The notes below the pieces were generated by a model. That model did not search any database, was not told where the DNA came from, and worked only from the letters and a program-made list of their open reading frames with translations. 33,630 nt of DNA from Candidatus Izemoplasma acidinucleici (GTDB lineage Bacteria; Bacillota_I; Bacilli_A; Izemoplasmatales; Izemoplasmataceae): assembly GCA_004195325.1 (NCBI GenBank), contig SDWO01000125.1, forward strand, positions 1-33,630. The letters are read 5' to 3'. The position numbers and the translations under genes were made by a program. This document shows positions 6,297 to 13,420 of this stretch, one piece after another (within the stretch, counting starts at the first letter, position 1; every line of letters begins with the position of its first letter).

Positions 6297-8810
6297 ATGA
6301 CATTGAATATCTTATTACTTATACCGCTTATTAGCGTGATTCTTTACGTGTTTATATTAGTTATTATCATTACATCAAATCAAACAAGATTATCAAAAGC
6401 CTTTAACTATTATATAGTCGCAATGATTATATGGAGTTTAGGGTCTTTTCTTATGAAAACGGGGATCGCACCTGGTCCGTTGTTCTTTAATAAATTTATA
6501 TTACAACCAGCTTTCATATTCGTCCCAGTCTTCTTACTCCAGTTTAGTTATGTATTGATAAACAAAACGGGTAAAAAGACTTTCTTAAAATGGGCGTATC
6601 TATTTGGGTTCTTCCTAATCATTCTATCTTTTACAGGTTTAGTTGTAGAAGATGCTTGGGTTCTAGATGGAGACTTTGATTACAGACTTGGATATGGAGC
6701 TTACTTAGTAGCCGCAGTCTCCTTAATCGTTAGTATCGTGGCATTCGTTACAATGATCAAAGCGGTACAAAAAGATCAAGTTAATATGAAGAAAGTTCAG
6801 TTAGTTATATTCGGAGTTGGGATGGTTGTTGTTGGGGGAGCGTTAAACATATTTCCTTTCCTAGGAAAATACGCAATTGATATTATCTTTAACGGAATCA
6901 GTGCAATCCTAATTACCTATTCAATATACCGAAATAAATTCTTAGAACTAAACTTAGTTGTAAAACGAGGATTATACTTCAGTTTATATAACATATTATT
7001 ATATGTCGTATACGCTACATTCATTATCTTTACGTATGAATTGATTCATACCAACTTTGATCAAGAGATATTTGTCACAGTTCTAATCATGTCACCATTG
7101 TTCTTACTCTTAGAACCAATTAGAAGAATGTTAGAAAAAGTATCTCAAAACATTTTCTACAGAGCGTCGACAGACAGACAAATAATCCTTAATGAATTCA
7201 GTTCAATCATCTCTTCATCATTTAGTTTAGAGAAAATAACTGAATCATTAATGTTTGCGATTAAACAAGGAATGGAATGTAAAGACGTTAGTATTCTACT
7301 TAAAAATACAAATAAATACATCTTACATGACACAACAATTCTAGAAATCAACTATAAAGGTTCAAGTATCTTGTTTGGACACCCCGTATTAACCTGGTTT
7401 AACGAGGGAAAAGAGATTTTACTGAAAACCGAGGTCGATAACCATATCCTATTTAAAAAGCTATGGGACAGCGAAAAAAGAGTGATTCAAAACATGAATA
7501 CTGAACTGATTGCACCAGTTAAATATCTTGATGATATAATTGGCCTTGTAGTCATAAGTGAAAGAATAGATGAAACACCTTATACAGAACAAGAAGTTCA
7601 GTTCTTAAAAACAATTTTGAATAATGGATCGGCAATCATAGAAAATGCGAAACAACTTGATAACTTAAAACGCCAATCAATTACTGATGAATTAACAAAA
7701 CTATCAAATCATCGATACTTCTATGAACAAGTTACTTCATATTTAAAAGAAGAATCACTTGAAACCGCAGGTATCGCAATTGTCGATATAGATCAATTTA
7801 AAATATATAATGATTTATACGGACATAGTGCTGGAGATAAAGCATTGAAAAGAATTGCTTCAATCATTGAAGAACATACACCTAAAGAAGCACTAATATC
7901 TAGATATGGTGGAGAAGAATTCGGGATTTACTATCCGAATTATGATAGATCACAAATGCTATCTTCAATTGAGGATATTAGAAAAGCAGTAGAGAATAAA
8001 TTCTTGCTTTCTACAGAGATTAAAGAATTCTTAACTGTCTCGGTTGGAGCAGCTTTATATCAAGAACATGGTAATAACTTAGAGGATATTGTTAAGAAAG
8101 CATTTGATGCAGTCCTACATTGTAAACAATCAGGTAGAAACAAATCAATTGTCTACAGTGAAGATGAAGAACGTAAAGACAATGTTCAAAAAGATGTTCA
8201 AGATAAAATCAAAGAAGCATATTTATCTAGTACATATGCATTAGCGGCAACAATTGATGCGAAAGACCACTATACATTCGGTCATTCAAATAATGTTGCT
8301 GAATTAAGTGTCGCTTTGGCAAAAGAAATCGAAGTAATTGAAAAAGATATTGATACAATTAGAAACGCAGGTTTACTACACGATATTGGAAAAGTAGGAA
8401 TCCCCGAATCAGTACTATTAAAAAGAGGATACTTAACAGACCAAGAGATGGAAATAATGCGTTCTCATGTTGTACAAAGTATAAACATAATCAAACACAT
8501 TCCAAACCTAGTAGATACAATTCCTATTATCATAAGCCATCATGAACGTTTTGATGGAGGAGGATATCCTAGAGGAATCAGTGGCGATAACATCCCATTA
8601 CTCGGTCGAGTAATCTGTATCGCAGATTCATTCGATGCAATGACAACTGATAGACCTTATCGTAAGGGATTATCATTAGATCAGGCGTTGTTTGAACTTA
8701 AGAAAAACTCTGGTTCACAATTTGATCCTATACTTGTTGGGAAATTCATCGACATGGTAAATAATGGTAAATTGGACTCACTAACATTAGAAAATAGACT
8801 ATCGTTTTGA
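6297..8810 (+). CDS. 7TM-GAF-GGDEF-HD-GYP hybrid c-di-GMP signalling protein
   Basis: 837 aa. The ATG at 6297 is preferred over the in-frame GTG at 6288, which is itself part of the ribosome site AGAGGTG. Order: seven or more N-terminal membrane helices of the histidine-kinase 7TM type (about 1-215) and two more helices (about 225-285), then a GAF-like region (about 290-455), GGDEF (about 461-620) and HD-GYP (about 645-830). The cyclase motif is intact (GGEEF 538-542), as are the phosphodiesterase motifs (HDIGK 695-699, HHE 748-750, GYP 756-758). No RxxD inhibitory site precedes GGEEF. The protein could therefore both make and break c-di-GMP under control of a membrane ligand. It is the last gene of the GH3 operon. 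Confidence 0.9.
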   Translation: MTLNILLLIPLISVILYVFILVIIITSNQTRLSKAFNYYIVAMIIWSLGSFLMKTGIAPGPLFFNKFILQPAFIFVPVFLLQFSYVLINKTGKKTFLKWAYLFGFFLIILSFTGLVVEDAWVLDGDFDYRLGYGAYLVAAVSLIVSIVAFVTMIKAVQKDQVNMKKVQLVIFGVGMVVVGGALNIFPFLGKYAIDIIFNGISAILITYSIYRNKFLELNLVVKRGLYFSLYNILLYVVYATFIIFTYELIHTNFDQEIFVTVLIMSPLFLLLEPIRRMLEKVSQNIFYRASTDRQIILNEFSSIISSSFSLEKITESLMFAIKQGMECKDVSILLKNTNKYILHDTTILEINYKGSSILFGHPVLTWFNEGKEILLKTEVDNHILFKKLWDSEKRVIQNMNTELIAPVKYLDDIIGLVVISERIDETPYTEQEVQFLKTILNNGSAIIENAKQLDNLKRQSITDELTKLSNHRYFYEQVTSYLKEESLETAGIAIVDIDQFKIYNDLYGHSAGDKALKRIASIIEEHTPKEALISRYGGEEFGIYYPNYDRSQMLSSIEDIRKAVENKFLLSTEIKEFLTVSVGAALYQEHGNNLEDIVKKAFDAVLHCKQSGRNKSIVYSEDEERKDNVQKDVQDKIKEAYLSSTYALAATIDAKDHYTFGHSNNVAELSVALAKEIEVIEKDIDTIRNAGLLHDIGKVGIPESVLLKRGYLTDQEMEIMRSHVVQSINIIKHIPNLVDTIPIIISHHERFDGGGYPRGISGDNIPLLGRVICIADSFDAMTTDRPYRKGLSLDQALFELKKNSGSQFDPILVGKFIDMVNNGKLDSLTLENRLSF

Positions 8811-8821
8811 TAGTCTTTTTT
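8797..8821 (+). terminator. Terminator after the HD-GYP gene
   Basis: Stem GACTATC (8797-8803) / GATAGTC (8809-8815) with a 5-nt loop and a T6 tail. The hairpin includes the last codons and the TGA stop of the gene. It separates the GH3 operon from the MATE gene. Confidence 0.85.
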
Positions 8822-8823
8822 AA

Positions 8824-8840
8824 TGTGACAACTTATCACA
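8824..8840. promoter_or_regulatory. Inverted repeat upstream of MATE gene
   Basis: TGTGA (8824-8828) and TCACA (8836-8840) are separated by 7 nt. The inner part, TGACAACTTATCA (8826-8838), differs from the TGACA-N3-TGTCA operators of the tetR promoter (30144-30182) at one arm position. It lies 9 bp upstream of the MATE -35 box. Confidence 0.4.
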
Positions 8841-8849
8841 AATTGTAAC

Positions 8850-8884
8850 TTGAAAATATAATTAACAGTGTTATAATTTGTAAC
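8850..8884 (+). promoter_or_regulatory. MATE promoter with overlapping inverted repeat
   Basis: -35 TTGAAA (8850-8855), 16-bp spacer, -10 TATAAT (8872-8877). An imperfect palindrome GTTATAATTTGTAAC (8870-8884) covers the -10 box. TAACAGTGTTA (8863-8873) is a perfect palindrome around a central G inside the spacer. Either could be an operator. Confidence 0.65.
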
Positions 8885-8900
8885 GTGAGAAGGTGATGAT

Positions 8901-10319
8901 ATGTCAAAAGATGATTCTAAAAGGTACTTAATACTAAAGGATCCTCGTATTTTCAGAGGTTTATTTTTCTTAGCTTTACCAATAATGTTGAACAACCTTA
9001 TTAAAACAATACACGATGTTATCGACATCATTTTTGTAGCTAGAGTAGTAGAAGATAGTGCATCTGGAGTTAGTGCGATATCGACAACATTCCCTGTCAT
9101 GTTTACATTCATTTCACTAGGAATTGGACTAAGCATTGCTGGTACAGCTTTGATTTCTCAATGGGTTGGTTCAAATCAAATAGAACAAGCTAGAAAATAC
9201 GCAACAAATTTAGTGTATCTATCAGTTATAACAGGATTGATTCTAACCGTAGTTGGATACTTTGGAGCACCTTATGTAATGCAACTTATGGGAGCAGAAG
9301 ATTACCTGCTTGAAAAGAGTGTTGCCTACTTAAGAATTAGATCATTTGAATTAACATTCTTATTTATATTCTTTGCATATCAATCGATAAGGCAATCAAC
9401 AGGAGATACAGTATCACCTGTTATATTTGGTGTCTTTACGGTAGTGTTAAATATCATTTTATCGCCAATCTTAATCATGGTTCTAGATATGGGTGTTGAA
9501 GGAGCAGCAATTGCTACATTAACTGCTCAGGCAGTAGTGGCACCATTCGTTGTTTATCGCTTATTTAGATCAAAATCAGGACTAACGATTTCTGTAAAAC
9601 GATTCAAACTAGAAAAAAGAGTTTCAAGACCAATCATTCAAACAGGGATTCCAGCAGCATTTGGACAAGCAATTACGGCGATTGGATTCATTGTATTAAC
9701 ATCAGTATTAATTCATAAATTCAGTTATAAATATATAGATATTAGCACAGGATTGGAGCTTGTTAATAATGATGTTATCGGAGCCTTTAGTGTTGGTAAC
9801 AGAATTAGTAGTTTAGCACTACATCCAGTAATGGCTATCGGTGGTGTATTATCTGCCTTTATCGGACAAAACATTGGAAACCTAAATGTAGAAAGAGCAA
9901 AAGAATCATTCCACAAAGGATTGATCTTATCACTTATAATTATGGCAATACTTAGCATGGTACTATTACCTTTACGTGGAACACTAGCTACAATCTTTTA
10001 TGAAAGAGGAACAGATGTATTTGATTTGACGGTTAAGTATATGTTCTTCCTATTAATAGGGTTACCTTTGATGGCAATATTCCAAGCGTTCATTGGGGCA
10101 TTCAATGGTACTGGCCATACCAAATATACATTCTGGGTTAGTATTATCAGACTATGGGGTCTTAGAATACCAGTTATTCTATTACTTGTATATGTAATAG
10201 ATATGGGTCCAAGAGGAGTTTGGACAGGGATGTTAATCAGTAACTTTGTCATCGCATTCGTCGGATATTTCTTCTATAAAAAATTAGACTTTAAACCAAA
10301 AGTACAACTTGATATTTAA
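8901..10319 (+). CDS. MATE family efflux transporter
   Basis: 472 aa, standard for the multidrug and toxic compound extrusion family, which exports cationic drugs or metabolites using Na+ or H+. It shows about 12 hydrophobic helices in two halves. Family sequence includes FFLALPIMLNNLIKTIHDVID at the start of the first half, GSNQIEQARKYATN in the loop after helix 2, and IRQSTGDTVSPVIFG. The second half begins near PIIQTGIPAAFGQAI. The start has AGGTGATG about 5 nt upstream. It is a single-gene unit with its own promoter and terminators on both sides. Palindromes at the promoter suggest inducible expression. The substrate is unknown. Confidence 0.92.
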   Translation: MSKDDSKRYLILKDPRIFRGLFFLALPIMLNNLIKTIHDVIDIIFVARVVEDSASGVSAISTTFPVMFTFISLGIGLSIAGTALISQWVGSNQIEQARKYATNLVYLSVITGLILTVVGYFGAPYVMQLMGAEDYLLEKSVAYLRIRSFELTFLFIFFAYQSIRQSTGDTVSPVIFGVFTVVLNIILSPILIMVLDMGVEGAAIATLTAQAVVAPFVVYRLFRSKSGLTISVKRFKLEKRVSRPIIQTGIPAAFGQAITAIGFIVLTSVLIHKFSYKYIDISTGLELVNNDVIGAFSVGNRISSLALHPVMAIGGVLSAFIGQNIGNLNVERAKESFHKGLILSLIIMAILSMVLLPLRGTLATIFYERGTDVFDLTVKYMFFLLIGLPLMAIFQAFIGAFNGTGHTKYTFWVSIIRLWGLRIPVILLLVYVIDMGPRGVWTGMLISNFVIAFVGYFFYKKLDFKPKVQLDI

Positions 10320-10337
10320 TTGAGTTGTACTTTTTTT
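10299..10337 (+). terminator. Terminator after MATE gene
   Basis: Arms AAAGTACAACT (10299-10309) and AGTTGTACTTT (10323-10333) form an 11-bp stem, with a T7 run (10331-10337). Confidence 0.85.
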
Positions 10338-10366
10338 ATTTGATGAAAAAATATCATACTTGTCTA

Positions 10367-10395
10367 TTGAAAAGCGCTTACAAAAAATATATAAT
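10367..10395 (+). promoter_or_regulatory. SigA-type promoter of the thiolase-SDR operon
   Basis: -35 TTGAAA (10367-10372), a 17-bp spacer and -10 TATAAT (10390-10395), about 66 bp before the thiolase ATG. Confidence 0.8.
10369..10382 (+). promoter_or_regulatory. cre-like site in thiolase promoter spacer
   Basis: GAAAAGCGCTTACA matches the common strong cre form TGAAAGCGCTTACA at 12 of 14 positions; only the leading TG is changed. As at the buk promoter, it lies between the -35 and -10 boxes. Confidence 0.55.
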
Positions 10396-10409
10396 TAGGA
10401 TGGACAAAA

Positions 10410-10427
10410 ATCACTTTAAAAAGTGGT
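10410..10427 (+). other. Short inverted repeat in thiolase 5' leader
   Basis: ATCACTTT (10410-10417) and AAAGTGGT (10420-10427) can pair with one G-U and a 2-nt loop. It would lie near the 5' end of the transcript, as an mRNA-stabilising hairpin or an operator. No T-run follows, so it is not a terminator. Confidence 0.4.
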
Positions 10428-10461
10428 TGGAATCAAAATATTTTGTACTATTGGAGGAATT

Positions 10462-11676
10462 ATGGAAAAAGTATTTATAGTATCTGCCAAAAGAACAGCA
10501 GTTGGAAGTTTTTTAGGTAGTTTAAGTTCAGTGCATCCAAGTGAGTTTGGAAGCGAAGTTATTAAGAATATGTTAGAAGAAACAAAACTAAATCCTAGCG
10601 TTATTGATGAAGTAATTGTAGGTAATATTTTACCTGCAGGTTTAGGACAAGGATTGGCAAGACAAATATCAATCAAAGCAGGAATTCCAAAAGAAGTCCC
10701 AGCATATGCTGTAAACATGGTTTGTGGAAGTGGTATGAAAACGATTATGAATGCCTATACTTCTATTAAAGCAGGACTACATAACGTTGTTATAGCTGGA
10801 GGAGCTGAAAGTATGAGTAAAGCACCATACTTAGTACCCGAGAGCACTCGTAATGGAATTAAAATGGGTGGGTTTAAAGCAATTGATCATATGATTTACG
10901 ATGCTTTAACAGATGCATTTGATGGAACACATATGGGTATTACTGCAGAAAACATAGTAGACCAATACAATTTAACAAGAGAAGAACAAGATGAATTTGC
11001 TTTTAATTCTCAACAAAAAGCAATTCATTCAGTAGATAACGATGTCTTCAAAGAAGAAATCGTACCGATTCATGTAAAACTTAGAAGAAATGAATTCACT
11101 TTTGATAAAGATGAATATCCAAATAGAAAATCAACTTTAGAAAAATTATCTTCATTACGTCCAGCATTTAAAAAAGATGGTTCAGTTACTGCTGGAAATA
11201 GTAGTGGTATTAATGATGGTGCTAGTTTCATGATTGTTGTCAGTGAAAAAGCATTGAAAGAATATAATTTAACACCACTTGTTGAAATAGTTGGTATAGG
11301 ACAAGGCGGAGTTGATCCTAAAACAATGGGATTAGGGCCAGTGCCTGCAATTAAATCAGTATTAAAACAAGCGAACTTAGAATTAAAAGATATAGAGTTA
11401 TTCGAATTAAATGAAGCATTCGCAGCTCAAAGTTTAGGAGTTGTAAAACAGTTATCGACAGATCATTCTGTTACTGAAGAATGGATCAAAGAAAGAACAA
11501 ACGTGAATGGTGGAGCTATTGCTATTGGGCATCCTGTTGGAGCTAGTGGGAATAGAATAACAACAACATTAATTCATCAATTAAAAAAACAAAAAGCAGC
11601 TTACGGGCTTGCTAGTTTATGTATCGGTGGCGGAATGGGTACGGCCATTATCGTTAAGAATGTGGAGGTAGCATAA
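10462..11676 (+). CDS. thlA: Acetyl-CoA acetyltransferase (thiolase)
   Basis: 404 aa from the ATG at 10462, which follows GGAGG; an upstream in-frame GTG at 10423 has no ribosome site. It condenses two acetyl-CoA to acetoacetyl-CoA, or cleaves it. The catalytic residues are in place: Cys88 in VCGSGM, His357 in GHPVGASG and Cys387 in SLCIGGGMG. AGGAESMSKAPY is the usual thiolase loop. It is slightly longer than typical AtoB/ThlA (about 393 aa). It is followed with a 1-nt overlap by an SDR reductase, which favours the biosynthetic C4 direction. The promoter carries a cre-like site. Confidence 0.93.
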   Translation: MEKVFIVSAKRTAVGSFLGSLSSVHPSEFGSEVIKNMLEETKLNPSVIDEVIVGNILPAGLGQGLARQISIKAGIPKEVPAYAVNMVCGSGMKTIMNAYTSIKAGLHNVVIAGGAESMSKAPYLVPESTRNGIKMGGFKAIDHMIYDALTDAFDGTHMGITAENIVDQYNLTREEQDEFAFNSQQKAIHSVDNDVFKEEIVPIHVKLRRNEFTFDKDEYPNRKSTLEKLSSLRPAFKKDGSVTAGNSSGINDGASFMIVVSEKALKEYNLTPLVEIVGIGQGGVDPKTMGLGPVPAIKSVLKQANLELKDIELFELNEAFAAQSLGVVKQLSTDHSVTEEWIKERTNVNGGAIAIGHPVGASGNRITTTLIHQLKKQKAAYGLASLCIGGGMGTAIIVKNVEVA

Positions 11677-12395
11677 TGAGATTATCTGGTAAAATTGCAG
11701 TTGTTACAGGTGGTAGCAATGGTATAGGAAAAGAAATATGTGTAAGATTTAGTGAAGAAGGAGCAATTGTTATTGCTGCTGATATGGCACCATTATCATA
11801 TGAACAGAAGAATGTATCTTATAAAGAATTAAACGTCGCTAGTAGCGATCAATGTAAAGAATTCTATAATGAAATCATTAAAGAGTATGGACAAATAGAT
11901 ATACTAGTAAACAACGCTGGTATCACAAGAGATTCAATGACAAGAAAAATGACGGATGAACAATGGGACCTAGTTATGAATGTTAACTTAAAAGGAGTCT
12001 TTAACTTAGTACGTCATATTGGTCCACAAATGGAAACAATTGGTGGAGGAAGTATCATTAATATAAGTAGTGTTGTTGGTGAGTTTGGAAATATTGGACA
12101 AGCAAACTATAGTGCAACAAAAGCTGGATTAATTGGACTGACTAAAACATGGGCAAAAGAATTCGCAAGAAAAGGTGTTCCTGTTAGAGTAAATGCTATA
12201 TCTCCAGGTTACGTCATGACTGATATCTTAAAAACAGTACCGCAAGACTTACTAGATAAATTCAGCCAATTAACAATGTTGAAGCGTTTAGGACAACCAG
12301 TTGAAATCGCAAACTCAGCTTTATTCTTAGCGAGTGATGAAGCAAGTTACGTAACTGGACATACATTAAGTGTGAATGGTGGAATGAGATTATAA
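11676..12395 (+). CDS. SDR reductase, acetoacetyl-CoA reductase / FabG-like
   Basis: 239 aa short-chain dehydrogenase/reductase with the classical features: TGGSNGIG cofactor loop (11-18), NNAG, catalytic Ser132 in ISS, Tyr145 and Lys149 in YSATK, and PGYVMTDI. It reduces a 3-oxoacyl thioester to the 3-hydroxyacyl form with NAD(P)H. Sequence alone fits both FabG and PhaB. Coupling to thiolase (TAATG overlap, GGAGGT within the thiolase end) argues for acetoacetyl-CoA as substrate. No crotonase, acyl-CoA dehydrogenase or PHA synthase gene is nearby, so the fate of the product is not shown here. Confidence 0.88.
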   Translation: MRLSGKIAVVTGGSNGIGKEICVRFSEEGAIVIAADMAPLSYEQKNVSYKELNVASSDQCKEFYNEIIKEYGQIDILVNNAGITRDSMTRKMTDEQWDLVMNVNLKGVFNLVRHIGPQMETIGGGSIINISSVVGEFGNIGQANYSATKAGLIGLTKTWAKEFARKGVPVRVNAISPGYVMTDILKTVPQDLLDKFSQLTMLKRLGQPVEIANSALFLASDEASYVTGHTLSVNGGMRL

Positions 12396-12423
12396 AGCAG
12401 TTATTTTACTGCTTTTTCTTTTT
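12394..12423 (+). terminator. Terminator after SDR gene
   Basis: AAAGCAGT (12394-12401) and ACTGCTTT (12408-12415) form an 8-bp stem with a 6-nt loop, followed by a T-rich tail. It begins at the stop codon. Confidence 0.85.
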
Positions 12424-12433
12424 GTAGTATAAT
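12405..12433 (+). promoter_or_regulatory. Probable promoter of the toroid-protein gene
   Basis: A clear -10 TATAAT (12428-12433) has a weak -35 TTTACT (12405-12410) at 17 bp, inside the preceding terminator. It would give a very short leader before the ATG at 12451. Confidence 0.45.
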
Positions 12434-12450
12434 GAGGATGAGGTGATACT

Positions 12451-13350
12451 ATGATTACAAAAGAATTTGTGTATAATAACGTACTTCCCTTGGTAAAAGA
12501 AAAGGGAAGACATATAGATTATTTACTGATAAAAAGTTTATTTGAGAATGTTGATGATGAACTTATAAAAGCATTGTTACAATATCAAAACAAAGATTTA
12601 GGATTTGGCCATGCGTTAGAACCTGATGCGCAGATGCCGAGTAGTAGTATCTTAGCTACGGATATTGCTATTGAAATCCTAAATCAAATAAAAGACAAAA
12701 CAAAGATCGAACCAATCATCAAAGATATTACTATCTATTTAGAATCACAATATGATTCTATAAAAGATGGATTCAGATTAGTCACAAAAGAAGTAAATGA
12801 TTTTCCCCATGCGGTTTGGTGGAATTATGATAAAGATGATACCAACTTCCCATATGGTAATCCAGATGCAGAGGTAATAGGCTTTCTATTTAAACATCGT
12901 AAATATATCACAAATATTGACATCAATAAGCAAATCAATAATATTATAAAACACATCCTTAGTGATGACTTCTTAGAAGCTGATGATCATAATGCATTCA
13001 GTGCATTAAGATTTCACTCATGTGTTGATAAAGATGTAAAGAACCTTATCCATGAACGTCTTCACGTTGTCATTGATCATTTAATAATTAGAGATAAAGA
13101 CAAATGGGATGAATATGGGGTTGAACCGTATAAAATATATTTAATGGATCAACATTACACTGAGGACCATACTCCGTTACTTAAAAAGAATTTAGATTTA
13201 GTTAAAGCATCTATAGAATCTCTAAATGTATTTCCAAATTGGAAATGGCACCAATACGATGATGTATTTGAGAAGAAAGTAAAATTCGAATGGATGGGTT
13301 ATATTTACTTCGAGAAAATCAAAGCATTACGTTTAAACAGATTAATTTAA
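12451..13350 (+). CDS. Uncharacterised alpha/alpha-toroid (terpenoid-cyclase-fold-like) protein
   Basis: 299 aa, soluble, mostly helical. The segment LQYQNKDLGFGHALEPDAQMP (about 43-62) followed by SSSILATDIAIEIL resembles the QxxDGGFG...EPD...S repeats of squalene-cyclase/prenyltransferase-type toroids found in uncharacterised Bacillota proteins. A WWNYD segment followed by NPDAEVIGFL looks like a second repeat. No cyclase DxDD motif is visible, so terpene cyclase activity is unlikely to be readable from sequence. AGGTGAT precedes the start. It is transcribed alone, with terminators on both sides. Function unknown. Confidence 0.7.
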   Translation: MITKEFVYNNVLPLVKEKGRHIDYLLIKSLFENVDDELIKALLQYQNKDLGFGHALEPDAQMPSSSILATDIAIEILNQIKDKTKIEPIIKDITIYLESQYDSIKDGFRLVTKEVNDFPHAVWWNYDKDDTNFPYGNPDAEVIGFLFKHRKYITNIDINKQINNIIKHILSDDFLEADDHNAFSALRFHSCVDKDVKNLIHERLHVVIDHLIIRDKDKWDEYGVEPYKIYLMDQHYTEDHTPLLKKNLDLVKASIESLNVFPNWKWHQYDDVFEKKVKFEWMGYIYFEKIKALRLNRLI

Positions 13351-13373
13351 GAGACAATTTGTCTCTTTTTTTT
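13349..13373 (+). terminator. Terminator after toroid-protein gene
   Basis: AAGAGAC (13349-13355) and GTCTCTT (13361-13367) form the stem with a 5-nt loop, followed by a T-run to 13373. Confidence 0.85.
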
Positions 13374-13420
13374 GAGTAAAAATAGTATTCTATCGGTATT
13401 ATCTTTTTGAGGTGATACAA

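Noticed and set aside
8824-8840. CRP-type site (TGTGA...TCACA)
   Set aside because: The spacing is 7 nt rather than 6, and cAMP-CRP control is not expected in this group. A TetR-like reading fits better.
8681-9136. 151-codon minus-strand ORF spanning the HD-GYP end and the MATE start
   Set aside because: It runs through a terminator and the MATE promoter and has no recognisable domain.
13363-13380. Identical CTC-T8-GAGTAAA stretch after the terminators at 13361 and 30114
   Set aside because: Most of it is terminator T-run, and the short flanks may match by chance. No repeat element extends beyond it.
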